Positions 54,310 to 62,590 of a stretch of DNA of 64,000 nt are shown here, one piece after another; position 1 is the stretch's first letter; every line of letters begins with the position of its first letter. The notes beneath the pieces were generated by a model. The model did not search any database, was not told where the DNA came from, and was given only the letters and a program-made list of their open reading frames with translations. The stretch comes from Clostridium sp. MB40-C1. Its GTDB lineage: Bacteria > Bacillota > Clostridia > Clostridiales > Clostridiaceae. The stretch is taken from the NCBI RefSeq assembly GCF_030913655.1, contig NZ_CP133189.1, positions 3,586,001 through 3,650,000 of the forward strand, read 5' to 3'. The translations under genes and the position numbers were made by a program.

Positions 54310-55752
54310 ATGGTATCATTTATAGTTTCTATTATTGCTTTAATAGTGGGATATTTTATTTATGGTAAGGTTGTAGAAAAGGTTTTCGGAGCTGACAGTA
54401 GTAAAGAAACACCTGCAGTTAGGCTTGAAGATGGAGTTGATTTTGTTCCAATGCCTGAATGGAAAATATTTTTAATACAATTTCTGAATATAGCAGGACT
54501 TGGTCCTATATTTGGAGCTATTGCAGGTGCTATGTGGGGACCATCTGCATTTTTGTGGATTGTATTTGGATGTATTTTTGCAGGAGCAGTTCATGATTAT
54601 TTTTCTGGAATGTTGTCAGTAAGACATGATGGTGCAAGTATACCAGAAGTTGTTGGAAAGTATCTTGGAAATGGATTTAAACAATTTATGAGAATTTTTT
54701 CGGTTGTTTTGTTGGTATTAGTAGGTGTTGTATTTGTTAGTGGACCAGCTGGAATATTAAATGGATTAATTCCATCTGTACAAAAAAATATATTTTTATA
54801 TATTATATTTGCATATTATCTAATGGCAACTGTAGTTCCAGTAGATAAATTAATAGGGAAAATATACCCTATATTTGGAATATGCTTATTAATAATGGCA
54901 ATTGGAGTTGGAGGAGCATTGATAATTGGTGGATATCATATACCAGAAGTTGCCGGAAATCTCTATAATATGCATGTAAAACCTGATAAGTATCCATTAT
55001 ATCCTATGTTATTTATAACTATAGCTTGTGGTGCTATTTCAGGGTTCCATTCGACACAATCGCCACTTATGGCTAGATGTATAACCAATGAAAAACAGGG
55101 AAGAAGAGTATTCTTAGGTTCTATGATAGCTGAAGGAATAGTTGCTTTAATATGGGCAGCAGCAGCAATGACATTCTTTGGTGGAGTTGACGGGTTAGCA
55201 AATGCTATGGCTCAGCATGACAATAATGCAGGCTGGATTGTAAACGAAGTTTGTAACAGTTTACTTGGTAAAGTAGGAGGAGCTTTAGCAATTTTGGGAG
55301 TTGTAGCTTGTCCTGTAACATCAGGAGATACAGCTTTTAGAAGTGCTAGACTCACTATAGCAGATTCTTTAAAGTTTAAACAAGATTCAATTAAGAATAG
55401 ATTCTTAATATCTATACCATTATTTGCTGTAGGGTTTTATTTAACTACAATTGATTTTGGAGTTGTATGGCGATATTTTGGATGGTCAAACCAAACTTTA
55501 GCAGCTATAGTGCTTTGGACAGCAGCAATGTATTTAGCTAAGGAAGGTAAAAATTTCTTAATGGCATCAGTACCAGCCACGTTTATGACAGCAGTATGTA
55601 CTACGTATATTTTAGTTGCTCCAGAAGGTTTTAAATTATCAATGAGCATTGCTGCTCCAGTAGGAATAGTGGTAGCTTTGGTTAGCTTAATATGGTTCTT
55701 AGTTGTTGCAAAGAAAGTTAAAGCAAATAAAGAGATAAGTGAAGGAATATAA
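54310..55752 (+). CDS. CstA/BtsT-family carbon-starvation transporter
   Basis: A 480-residue membrane protein, the shorter Firmicutes form of the CstA family, with about 13 segments. Visible family blocks: FLNIAGLGPIFGAIAGAMWG (about 50-70), AVHDYFSGMLSVRHDGASIP and ISGFHSTQSPLMARC, ending with a FGWSNQTLAAIVLW stretch. Members import pyruvate (BtsT, CstA) and have also been linked to peptide uptake. The start follows GGGGAGGAG. Because it sits behind a BtsS/BtsR-like pair and near L-serine dehydratase, pyruvate is the leading candidate substrate (inference). Confidence 0.88.
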   Translation: MVSFIVSIIALIVGYFIYGKVVEKVFGADSSKETPAVRLEDGVDFVPMPEWKIFLIQFLNIAGLGPIFGAIAGAMWGPSAFLWIVFGCIFAGAVHDYFSGMLSVRHDGASIPEVVGKYLGNGFKQFMRIFSVVLLVLVGVVFVSGPAGILNGLIPSVQKNIFLYIIFAYYLMATVVPVDKLIGKIYPIFGICLLIMAIGVGGALIIGGYHIPEVAGNLYNMHVKPDKYPLYPMLFITIACGAISGFHSTQSPLMARCITNEKQGRRVFLGSMIAEGIVALIWAAAAMTFFGGVDGLANAMAQHDNNAGWIVNEVCNSLLGKVGGALAILGVVACPVTSGDTAFRSARLTIADSLKFKQDSIKNRFLISIPLFAVGFYLTTIDFGVVWRYFGWSNQTLAAIVLWTAAMYLAKEGKNFLMASVPATFMTAVCTTYILVAPEGFKLSMSIAAPVGIVVALVSLIWFLVVAKKVKANKEISEGI

Positions 55753-55776
55753 TAATGTTGTGACGTAATGAATAAC

Positions 55777-56023
55777 GGCAGAAGAATAGGATTTTCTAAA
55801 TATATGTAGTTATCCATTAAACCTTCAGCACGCAAAGAAGTACTAAAGGCGTAGCCTTCTAAAAATCCTACCCTCACTATGCGTCGTCCATGACGCAGTT
55901 CGGCTGCAGGAGTCCATTCCTGCAATTACGGATTTTTAGAATTCTACACCTTAAGTACTTCTAATTGCTACTTCAAAGTTTAATCGGCTAACTACATATA
56001 TAAGAAAATCCAATTCTTCTGCC
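55777..56023. repeat. Structured palindromic repeat A, copy 2
   Basis: A 247-bp long hairpin: GGCAGAAGAATAGGATTTTC (55777) against its complement ending 56023. Apical hairpins TGCGTC/GACGCA (55880-55897, loop GTCCAT) and TGCAGGA/TCCTGCA (55905-55924, loop GTCCAT). Stem sequences differ from copy 1 but pairing is kept. On the left, TAATGTTGTGACG (55754) resembles the hairpin at the far right edge of the block. Confidence 0.87.
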
Positions 56024-56090
56024 TTAGTTTCTTTATATGTAATATAATTTAATATGTATACTGGGGAGAAGAGGAAGATTAAAGGATGAT

Positions 56091-56398
56091 TTTCTTCCTT
56101 ATGTCAGAAAATCTTTGAATTTAAATGCTTTATTCATGATTTGAGTGGTCATATAAAATTTAGATGTGAAACAAAATTTTTAAAGAAAGTTTCTAAGTGC
56201 TAACGGACAAAAGAATATTTTAAAGTTATTTTAAAGCATAGGTAATTAATCTAGGATAAGTGCTACTCCAATTGAGCTATCGCTCTGAGAGCTTACCAGT
56301 TCTTTTAAGAATAACACCAAAAGCAGTTAATGAAAAATATGTTTCGTTAACTGCTTTTAAAATTTAAAGATTTTTTAACACCAGAAAAAAATCCTCTT
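56091..56398 (+). repeat. Structured repeat B, copy 2
   Basis: Outer pairing: AAAGGATGATTTTCTTCC (56091) with the ATTTTTTAACACCAG-AAAAAAATCCTC region ending about 56397. Inner stems: AAAAGCAGTTAA (56319-56330) with TTAACTGCTTTT (56347-56358), and GAGC/GCTC with TATC loop (56274-56285). Conserved unpaired-looking core GAGAGCTTACCAGTTCTTTT (56287). It is homologous in opposite orientation to 18788-19063. No ORF. Confidence 0.78.
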
Positions 56399-56424
56399 TC
56401 ACTAGGTTGGTATCTGGTTACGAA

Positions 56425-56450
56425 GTAATGTTGCGTCGCAACATTTTTCT
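56425..56450 (+). terminator. Terminator-like hairpin at end of composite A/B repeat, copy 2
   Basis: The same 26-base AATGTTGCG/CGCAACATT-TTTCT hairpin as at 18730-18755. It lies between repeat B and the next gene, closing the block. Confidence 0.75.
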
Positions 56451-56513
56451 ATTGAGTATATTTTTTATTTAAATTCATAAAATAAGAGGGTATATTTCAA
56501 GGGTGGTGATATT

Positions 56514-57107
56514 GTGAAAAATGAGGATTATTTAAACAGAAGTTATATTAGATTTACAGACTTTTTATCTATAGCAGTTTCTAGAGAATTAGAATATTTT
56601 ATTTTAGATTCGAAATTTACAAGTGCTTTTAATTATAGAGTGAAGGAAATAATTCGAGAAGTTGAAAAAGAGGGGAAAAAGGACGCAGAATTAAGTGTAT
56701 TATTTAATACCGATGGAGAGATTGCATTAATTGATGCTGGTGTATTGGGAAAATTTATAAGTGATAATTATAATATATTAACTGAACAATACTACAAAGG
56801 AATAAAACTTGAGAAAGTTATAAAAAATATAAAAGGTGGAGGAGAGAAGGTTAAAGTAGACTTTATAAAAATTTCTTATTCAATATTATATAAAAGTATA
56901 GAAGAGTTATATAAAGAGATAAAATGTAAAAAAGAGCTTAAAGACACATATATGGATAAGTATGATTTGAAAAAATATACAGGGAATGATTCTACAGTAA
57001 TAGTAATTGTGTTATTGATCTTAGAAGATATATGTAAATATATTGAAATAAATGATGAAATTCTTTTTTCAAGCATTAATGAAATAATTTTTTCTAATAA
57101 TCTATAA
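56514..57107 (+). CDS. Uncharacterised protein
   Basis: A 197-residue soluble, mostly helical protein of mixed charge; no signal peptide. A slightly hydrophobic C-terminal stretch (TVIVIVLLILEDICKYIEI, about 165-183) could be a buried helix. I recognise no family. GTG start follows AAGGGTGGTG. It has no nearby co-directional partner within 190 bp. The base composition is similar to its neighbours. Confidence 0.6.
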   Translation: MKNEDYLNRSYIRFTDFLSIAVSRELEYFILDSKFTSAFNYRVKEIIREVEKEGKKDAELSVLFNTDGEIALIDAGVLGKFISDNYNILTEQYYKGIKLEKVIKNIKGGGEKVKVDFIKISYSILYKSIEELYKEIKCKKELKDTYMDKYDLKKYTGNDSTVIVIVLLILEDICKYIEINDEILFSSINEIIFSNNL

Positions 57108-57304
57108 AGATTCGACAAATATAAATATATCTTCCAATTAATGAGTAATTGAAGATGATTAAACAATACATGTATAGTAAATTAGGGTATATTATTGTCA
57201 TAAAGTAGAGATAAATTTAAGTATATAACACTTATAAAATGACAGAATTTTTAAAAAAGAAGTGATAATATAATAATAAAGAATGTTCGGGGGGGAGTAC
57301 GGTA

Positions 57305-57655
57305 ATGTTAATAGTAGAAAACTTGTGTAGAAGTGAAAAGTATGAGAGTGTAGTGTACAATTATTCTTATAGAATAATTAAGGATAAACTGGTTTTCGAA
57401 GAGCAGGATAACTTAGAAATACAATCTTATGGTATAGAAGTAGAAAGACAAGATATAGTTGATGGTAAGATTATTAAAATAGAAAGACAGGCTGTAAAGT
57501 CTATAAGTCCTCATAGACACAAAGTACATAGTTTATTAAAGATATTATATGATAATTTAGTTTCACCCATCCACCTAATAGATATTTTAGGAGAATTTAT
57601 AGATAATTATGTCACTGATTTTGATGATGTCTTAAAAGATATATATATATGTTAA
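57305..57655 (+). CDS. Uncharacterised small protein, DUF6514-like
   Basis: A 116-residue protein with the sequence SYGIEVERQDIVDGKIIKIE followed by SISPHRHKVHSLLKILYDN and SPIHLIDILGEFID. This pattern fits the clostridial DUF6514 family as I recall it. No membrane or signal segment. ATG follows GGGGGGAG. It has its own terminator. Function unknown. Confidence 0.6.
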   Translation: MLIVENLCRSEKYESVVYNYSYRIIKDKLVFEEQDNLEIQSYGIEVERQDIVDGKIIKIERQAVKSISPHRHKVHSLLKILYDNLVSPIHLIDILGEFIDNYVTDFDDVLKDIYIC

Positions 57656-57680
57656 AGGGAGGTTTTTCCTCCTTTTTTTA
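57654..57680 (+). terminator. Terminator after DUF6514-like gene
   Basis: AAAGGGAGG pairs with CCTCCTTT (one bulged G) across TTTTT, then a T run. Confidence 0.82.
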
Positions 57681-57800
57681 TGATTAATAACTATCTTTTA
57701 CTTAAATAAACTCTTTATTCTTTATAAAAATATAGTTTAGGTGTAAAATAAACTTAATTTTATTTTGAAAAAAATATTATTTTATGGGGGTGATTTTAGT

Positions 57801-58214
57801 TTGATAGTTGGCATAGGCGTAGACATAATAGAGATAAGTAGAATAGAGAAAGCAATGAATAGAAGTCCTAATTTTATAACTAAAATGTTTAGCAAAAATG
57901 AAATTGAATATTTAAAAAGCAGAAATATGCGAGCAGAAAGTGTAGCTGGTAGATTTGCAGCTAAAGAAGCTGTGTCAAAAGCATTAGGAACAGGTTTTTT
58001 AGAATTTGATTTTAAAGATATTGAAATTGATAGAACTACATTAGGAAAACCTATTGTTTCACTAAAGGGAAAGGCAAAAAAATTAGACAAAAAGTGGGGA
58101 AAGTATAAAATACATTTAAGTATATCTCATAGCAAAGAAAATGCTATAGCTTATGCTGTCTTGGAGGTTTATGACAATGAGAATAGTAACTTCACAGATA
58201 ATGAGGGAAGTTGA
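57801..58214 (+). CDS. acpS: Holo-[acyl-carrier-protein] synthase
   Basis: A 137-residue 4'-phosphopantetheinyl transferase that loads coenzyme A's phosphopantetheine onto acyl carrier protein. Conserved IVGIGVDIIEISRIE at the N-terminus (metal Asp about 7), VAGRFAAKEAVSKALGTG in the middle (catalytic Glu in AAKEA) and HLSISHSKENAIAYAV at the C-terminus. TTG start is set by GGGGGTGA seven bases upstream; the longer frame from 57765 lacks support. It overlaps nnr by 38 nt, a common Firmicutes arrangement. Confidence 0.93.
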   Translation: MIVGIGVDIIEISRIEKAMNRSPNFITKMFSKNEIEYLKSRNMRAESVAGRFAAKEAVSKALGTGFLEFDFKDIEIDRTTLGKPIVSLKGKAKKLDKKWGKYKIHLSISHSKENAIAYAVLEVYDNENSNFTDNEGS

Positions 58215-59679
58215 TAGGTTTTGCATAGAAAAATTAAATATACCAAGTATTGTTCTTATGGAAAATGCTGCATTGAAGATACTGAAAAATTTGGATATAG
58301 ATAAAAATGAATATTTTATAATTATATGTGGCAGTGGAAATAATGGAGGGGATGGTCTTGCTTTAGCAAGACATCTCATAGTTTTAAATAAAAAAGTAGA
58401 AGTGTTTTTAATAGGACAAGAGGATAGATTAAGTAAAGATTCTAAAATAAACTATGATATTTTAACTAGTATGGGTATTAATATAAAATTAATAAAGGAT
58501 GTAATTGACTTAGATGATATAAGAGATGCTATAGGTAAATGTGATGTAATTGTGGACGCAATATTTGGGACAGGTCTTTCCAGAGAAGTACAAGGTATTC
58601 AGAAATTGATTATACATACTATAAACAATAGCAATAAATTTATAGTTTCTGTAGATATACCATCAGGATTAAATGGTGATACTGGAGAAATTCTTGGTAT
58701 TTCAGTAAAAGCTAATATAACAGTATCTTTTGAATTTTATAAAAAAGGCTTCTTATTTAATGAAGCAGATAATGTAACTGGAGAGATAATAATTGAAAAA
58801 ATAGGAATTCCACAATCAGTAGCTGATAGGTTAGGAGTTAAAGATTACATAACGGAAATAGAGGAAGTAAAAAAAGTTATACCTAAGCGTAAAAAATATG
58901 ATTATAAAGGTAACTTTGGAAGGGTAAATATTATAGCAGGTTCAAATGGATTAACAGGTGCAGCATATATAACAACTCAAGCAGCAGTAAGAAGTGGTTC
59001 TGGACTTGTTACGTTATGCTGTATGGAAAGTATACAGCATATTATGAGCATGAAGCTTACAGAAGCTATGACTGTATCTTATAAGGATAGTAAGAATTTA
59101 AATGACTTATTAAAGAAAAGTGATGTTATAGCTATTGGACCTGGAATGGGAAATAGTGAAGCTACTTTTAAAATTCTTTCGGATGTATTAGATGTTGCAG
59201 AATGTCCGTTAGTAATAGATGCAGATGGAATAAATGTTCTAAAAGGTAAATTGAGTTTATTAAAAGATAGAAAAGGAAAAGTTGTGTTAACTCCCCATTT
59301 AGGAGAAATGTCTAGACTTACTGGTAATTCAATAGAAGAAATTAAAAAAGATAGAAGTGGGATATCAAAAAAATTTGCTAAAGAATATGGAATAGTATTA
59401 CTATTAAAAGGTCATAATACGATAATTACTGATGGAGAAAGTTTATTAATTAATCCTACTGGAAATAGTGCTATGGCATCAGGAGGTATGGGGGATTGTT
59501 TAACAGGAATTATAGCATCTTTAATAGGACAAGGACTTGAACCATTTGAGGCAACTTATGTAGGAGCATACATACATGGATATTGCGGAGATAAATTATC
59601 AGAAAAAATGTTTTGTGTCAATGCTAATCATGTTTTAGAAAAACTACCTTATTATATTAAAGAAATTAAAAATAAATAG
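58177..59679 (+). CDS. nnr: Bifunctional NAD(P)H-hydrate epimerase/dehydratase
   Basis: A 500-residue repair enzyme for hydrated NAD(P)H. The N-terminal YjeF_N epimerase (about 1-210) carries VLMENAALKILKNL-type and CGSGNNGGDGLALARHL motifs. The C-terminal ADP/ATP-dependent dehydratase (about 230-495) has the ribokinase-like YKGNFGRVNIIAGSNGLTGA and SAMASGGMGDCLTGIIASL motifs. I use ATG 58177, nine bases after GGAGG; ATG 58171 is very close to it. It overlaps acpS, and alr follows after the gerS-like gene, as in many Firmicutes. Confidence 0.92.
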   Translation: MRIVTSQIMREVDRFCIEKLNIPSIVLMENAALKILKNLDIDKNEYFIIICGSGNNGGDGLALARHLIVLNKKVEVFLIGQEDRLSKDSKINYDILTSMGINIKLIKDVIDLDDIRDAIGKCDVIVDAIFGTGLSREVQGIQKLIIHTINNSNKFIVSVDIPSGLNGDTGEILGISVKANITVSFEFYKKGFLFNEADNVTGEIIIEKIGIPQSVADRLGVKDYITEIEEVKKVIPKRKKYDYKGNFGRVNIIAGSNGLTGAAYITTQAAVRSGSGLVTLCCMESIQHIMSMKLTEAMTVSYKDSKNLNDLLKKSDVIAIGPGMGNSEATFKILSDVLDVAECPLVIDADGINVLKGKLSLLKDRKGKVVLTPHLGEMSRLTGNSIEEIKKDRSGISKKFAKEYGIVLLLKGHNTIITDGESLLINPTGNSAMASGGMGDCLTGIIASLIGQGLEPFEATYVGAYIHGYCGDKLSEKMFCVNANHVLEKLPYYIKEIKNK

Positions 59680-59821
59680 TGAAAACTTAAATGCAATGGG
59701 CTATTAAATATATTTTCTTACAAACTACATAACAAGCTAATGAGATATTTATTATAGTAAGAATATTGAAACTTATACCAGAATAGTATTAATAATAATT
59801 ACAAATATTTTGGAGGACTTT

Positions 59822-60442
59822 ATGAAGAAAAAATTATTAGTACTATTTACTATTTGTTTATTTATGGTTTCTTGTTTATATGGGTGTGGCAAGAAAGAAG
59901 TAGATCCTAATAGAGTTGTTAAATCATTAAAAGATTTAAATAGCTATACTTGCGATGTAGATATAAACATAAAAAATACTAGACAAGGTATAAAGTTTGA
60001 ATGCAAACAGTTTTATGATAAAAGATATGGTGGAAGATTAGACCTTAATGGTGATAGAAAATTTATATATAGAAAAAATGATATAGTAGTAAATGATTTA
60101 AAGAACGATAAAGAATATATAGTAGATAAAAAGTTTGATTCTGTATATAAACTAAGTTTTATACAAGAGTATATAAATTTATTATATACTAATGAAGAAA
60201 TAAGATATTCCACTCAGACTACAGATGATAAGGTGTATCAACTCATCCATTTAATAATACCTGGAAATAATAGAAATATAAATAAAGCTATTATGTATGT
60301 AAACATTGAAAATAATTTACCAGAAAAAACAATTATATGTGATATAAAAGGAAATGAAGCAATTAGTTTTGTATATAAAAATTTTACTACAAATCCAAAG
60401 TTGGAAAAAGAAATTTTTGTAGATAAGCATACTAATGAATAA
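59822..60442 (+). CDS. GerS-like germination lipoprotein (probable)
   Basis: A 206-residue lipoprotein: signal peptide ending at YGC (Cys about 22), then a LolA/LppX-like beta domain (LKDLNSYTCDVDINIKNTRQ, KFECKQFYDKRYGGRLDLNG, EYIVDKKFDSVYKLSF, NLPEKTIICDIKGNEAISFV). In Clostridioides difficile the spore-germination lipoprotein GerS is encoded directly upstream of an alanine racemase, the same arrangement as here (45 bp before alr). Assignment rests on that context, length and lipoprotein character. ATG follows TTGGAGGA. Confidence 0.65.
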   Translation: MKKKLLVLFTICLFMVSCLYGCGKKEVDPNRVVKSLKDLNSYTCDVDINIKNTRQGIKFECKQFYDKRYGGRLDLNGDRKFIYRKNDIVVNDLKNDKEYIVDKKFDSVYKLSFIQEYINLLYTNEEIRYSTQTTDDKVYQLIHLIIPGNNRNINKAIMYVNIENNLPEKTIICDIKGNEAISFVYKNFTTNPKLEKEIFVDKHTNE

Positions 60443-60487
60443 ATGATTAAGATTTAGTCTTGATCAAGTAATTACGGAGGGAATAAA

Positions 60488-61651
60488 ATGTTTAAGCACT
60501 TGAGACCTTTATGGGCAGAAATAAATTTAGATAATCTGGCATTTAATATGCAAGAGATAAGAAAAATTTCAAAAAGTAAAGAAATTATTGGGGTAGTTAA
60601 AGCAGACGCTTATGGACATGGAGCTGTAGATATAGCACCTGTACTTTTGGAAAATGGAGCTACAAGGCTTGCTGTTGCAGTGATTAGTGAAGGAATTGAA
60701 CTTAGGCGTGAGGGGATAGACTGCCCTATAATAATTTTAGGATTTACAGCACCAAGTCTTATAGATGATTTATTAAAATATGATATTGAACAAACTGTAT
60801 TTTCTTATGAATACGCAGAACAACTTTCAAAAATAGCTTGTGAAAAACATAAAATTGCAAAGGTACATATAGCTGTAGATACAGGAATGGGTAGAATAGG
60901 ATTTTTCCCAGATAAAAATAGCGTAGAAGAGATTTATAAAATAAACAATCTTTCTAATATATGTATAGAAGGGATATTTTCTCATTTTTCTACTGCTGAT
61001 GAAAAGGATAAGGAATATACTTATAGTCAACTACAAAAATTTAATGAGTTTTATAAGTTGTTACAAGACAAAGGAATGAATATAAAGATGAGGCATATAG
61101 CCAATAGTGCATCTATAATAGATTTACCAGAGGCTCATTTTGAAGCTGTAAGGCCAGGAATAATTTTGTATGGATATTATCCTTCAGAAGAAGTTAATAA
61201 AGAAAAAATAAACTTAAAACCTGTTATGGAACTTAAAGCTAATATAGCCCACATAAAAAGTATAGCACCAGGGCAATATATAAGCTATGGAAGAAGATTT
61301 AAAAGTGAGAGAGAAAGTGTAATAGCTACTTTGCCAGTAGGATATGCAGATGGATATGCAAGAGCATTATTTAATAAAGGAAAAGTAATATTACATGGTG
61401 AGTTTGCAGGAGTTATTGGAAGTATATGTATGGATCAATGTATGATAGATATTACAGATATATCTTCACAAGTTAAAGTTGGAGATGAAGTTATATTAAT
61501 GGGAAGATCTGATAAAATTAAATTTGATGCTGATGACCTTGCTAAAGCTTTAGAAACAATCAATTATGAAGTTATTTGTGCCATAAGTAAGAGAGTGCCT
61601 AGAGTATATGTAAAAAATGGAGAAGTTATTAAGATAAGGAATTATGTATAA
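60488..61651 (+). CDS. alr: Alanine racemase
   Basis: A 387-residue fold-type III PLP enzyme making D-alanine for peptidoglycan. The PLP lysine is in VVKADAYGHGA (about residue 39), the second catalytic Tyr region is SYGRRFKSERES, and the C-terminal domain has GSICMDQCMIDITDI. Length normal. ATG follows ACGGAGGG. The nnr-gerS-alr order suggests co-regulation; in spore formers Alr also affects L/D-alanine balance during germination. mazEF follows with its own promoter. Confidence 0.95.
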   Translation: MFKHLRPLWAEINLDNLAFNMQEIRKISKSKEIIGVVKADAYGHGAVDIAPVLLENGATRLAVAVISEGIELRREGIDCPIIILGFTAPSLIDDLLKYDIEQTVFSYEYAEQLSKIACEKHKIAKVHIAVDTGMGRIGFFPDKNSVEEIYKINNLSNICIEGIFSHFSTADEKDKEYTYSQLQKFNEFYKLLQDKGMNIKMRHIANSASIIDLPEAHFEAVRPGIILYGYYPSEEVNKEKINLKPVMELKANIAHIKSIAPGQYISYGRRFKSERESVIATLPVGYADGYARALFNKGKVILHGEFAGVIGSICMDQCMIDITDISSQVKVGDEVILMGRSDKIKFDADDLAKALETINYEVICAISKRVPRVYVKNGEVIKIRNYV

Positions 61652-61781
61652 GTTGTTTTTATATTAAATAAATAATAAAAATATCAACAGTAATTTAAGA
61701 GGTATTACAATAATTTTAAGGAATTTAGTATTAATGGTTAAAATTACATAAGGGGAATTTCGTTAAAAACAGTATTTTTCT

Positions 61782-61811
61782 TTGACAATTTGACAAACAT
61801 TAAACTATAAT
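61782..61811 (+). promoter_or_regulatory. Promoter of mazEF
   Basis: TTGACA (61782-61787), 18-nt spacer, TATAAT (61806-61811). It is 54 bp before the antitoxin ATG, so mazEF need not rely on alr transcription. Confidence 0.68.
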
Positions 61812-61864
61812 TAATGATATATACATATGTGCTTTATGATAAATTAGGAGGTATTAATGGCTAT

Positions 61865-62185
61865 ATGTCAAATTCAAAGAAATTTATGACGAATTTAGCA
61901 GATGAACTCAATAAGGAATTTAGAAAAAAAATTAATAAAGAATATCAAAAAAAGAGTGAATTTATTAAAGATAGATTAATACTATATATAGAGAAGCAAA
62001 AAAAAATAAGCAAAGTAGAAGAGTTAAAAAAAGGATATATAGAAATGGCACAAATTAACTTATGCTTAAGTGAAGTGGGCTTTGTAGAGGATATGTCACA
62101 GTTAAAAGAATATGAAGCCAAGCTTGCGGAGAGTGATTTGCCTGATGACAATGATAGTGAAAAGAGGAGATATATTTTATGCTGA
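61865..62185 (+). CDS. mazE: MazE/EndoAI-type antitoxin (ribbon-helix-helix)
   Basis: A 106-residue acidic-tailed small protein directly before an EndoA/MazF toxin. The N-terminal ~45 residues fit a ribbon-helix-helix DNA-binding fold ([19 protein letters not shown], then [16 protein letters not shown]), and the C-terminal [18 protein letters not shown] region would wrap the toxin. Start ATG 61865 is 13 nt after AGGAGGT; the upstream frame is open but lacks a start with better spacing. It overlaps the toxin gene by 35 nt, so the two are translationally coupled. Confidence 0.8.
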   Translation: MSNSKKFMTNLADELNKEFRKKINKEYQKKSEFIKDRLILYIEKQKKISKVEELKKGYIEMAQINLCLSEVGFVEDMSQLKEYEAKLAESDLPDDNDSEKRRYILC

Positions 62186-62492
62186 TTTAAGCCCGGTTGT
62201 AGGCTCAGAACAGGGTGGAATAAGACCAGTTCTTATTATTCAAAATAATGTAGGAAATAAATATAGTCCTACAGTTATTGTTTCTGCTATAACATCGCAG
62301 ATAAATAAAGCAAAACTTCCAACTCATGTAGAGATATCTTCAGAAGAATATGGTCTGAATAAGGATTCAGTTGTTTTACTAGAACAGATTAGAACCTTAG
62401 ATAAAAAAAGGTTAAAAGAAAAGATTGGTCATATGTCTGAGAAAGATATGAGGAAGGTAGATGAAGCACTTCTAATAAGTGTTGGTTTATAG
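62151..62492 (+). CDS. mazF: MazF/EndoA mRNA interferase toxin
   Basis: A 113-residue PemK/MazF-fold ribonuclease: starts [20 protein letters not shown], with [14 protein letters not shown] (catalytic Arg) and [19 protein letters not shown], ending in [11 protein letters not shown]. It matches B. subtilis EndoA nearly throughout by eye and would cleave RNA at a short U-rich motif such as UACAU (family knowledge). I place the start at ATG 62151 by family; ATG 62145 is also in frame. A terminator follows. In Firmicutes this pair commonly lies downstream of alr, as here. Confidence 0.92.
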   Translation: MIVKRGDIFYADLSPVVGSEQGGIRPVLIIQNNVGNKYSPTVIVSAITSQINKAKLPTHVEISSEEYGLNKDSVVLLEQIRTLDKKRLKEKIGHMSEKDMRKVDEALLISVGL

Positions 62493-62494
62493 GA

Positions 62495-62520
62495 AAAAAG
62501 GGCATAATTGCCCTTTTTTA
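62495..62520 (+). terminator. Terminator after mazF
   Basis: AAAAAGGGCA pairs with TGCCCTTTTT across TAAT (62500-62513 core), a classic intrinsic terminator. Confidence 0.88.
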
Positions 62521-62590
62521 TATTTTAATTAGTGTATTTTTTCATATAAATTGATATAATAAATAAAGAAAAGATAGGGAGGCGTTAGAA

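Noticed and set aside
55437-55925. 162-codon minus-strand frame spanning the cstA end and repeat A
   Set aside because: It joins antisense of a real gene to a non-coding repeat; no start signal or domain.
62151-62492. mazEF as a mobile or phage-defence island
   Set aside because: The pair sits in the common chromosomal alr-mazEF position of Firmicutes, with no mobility genes.
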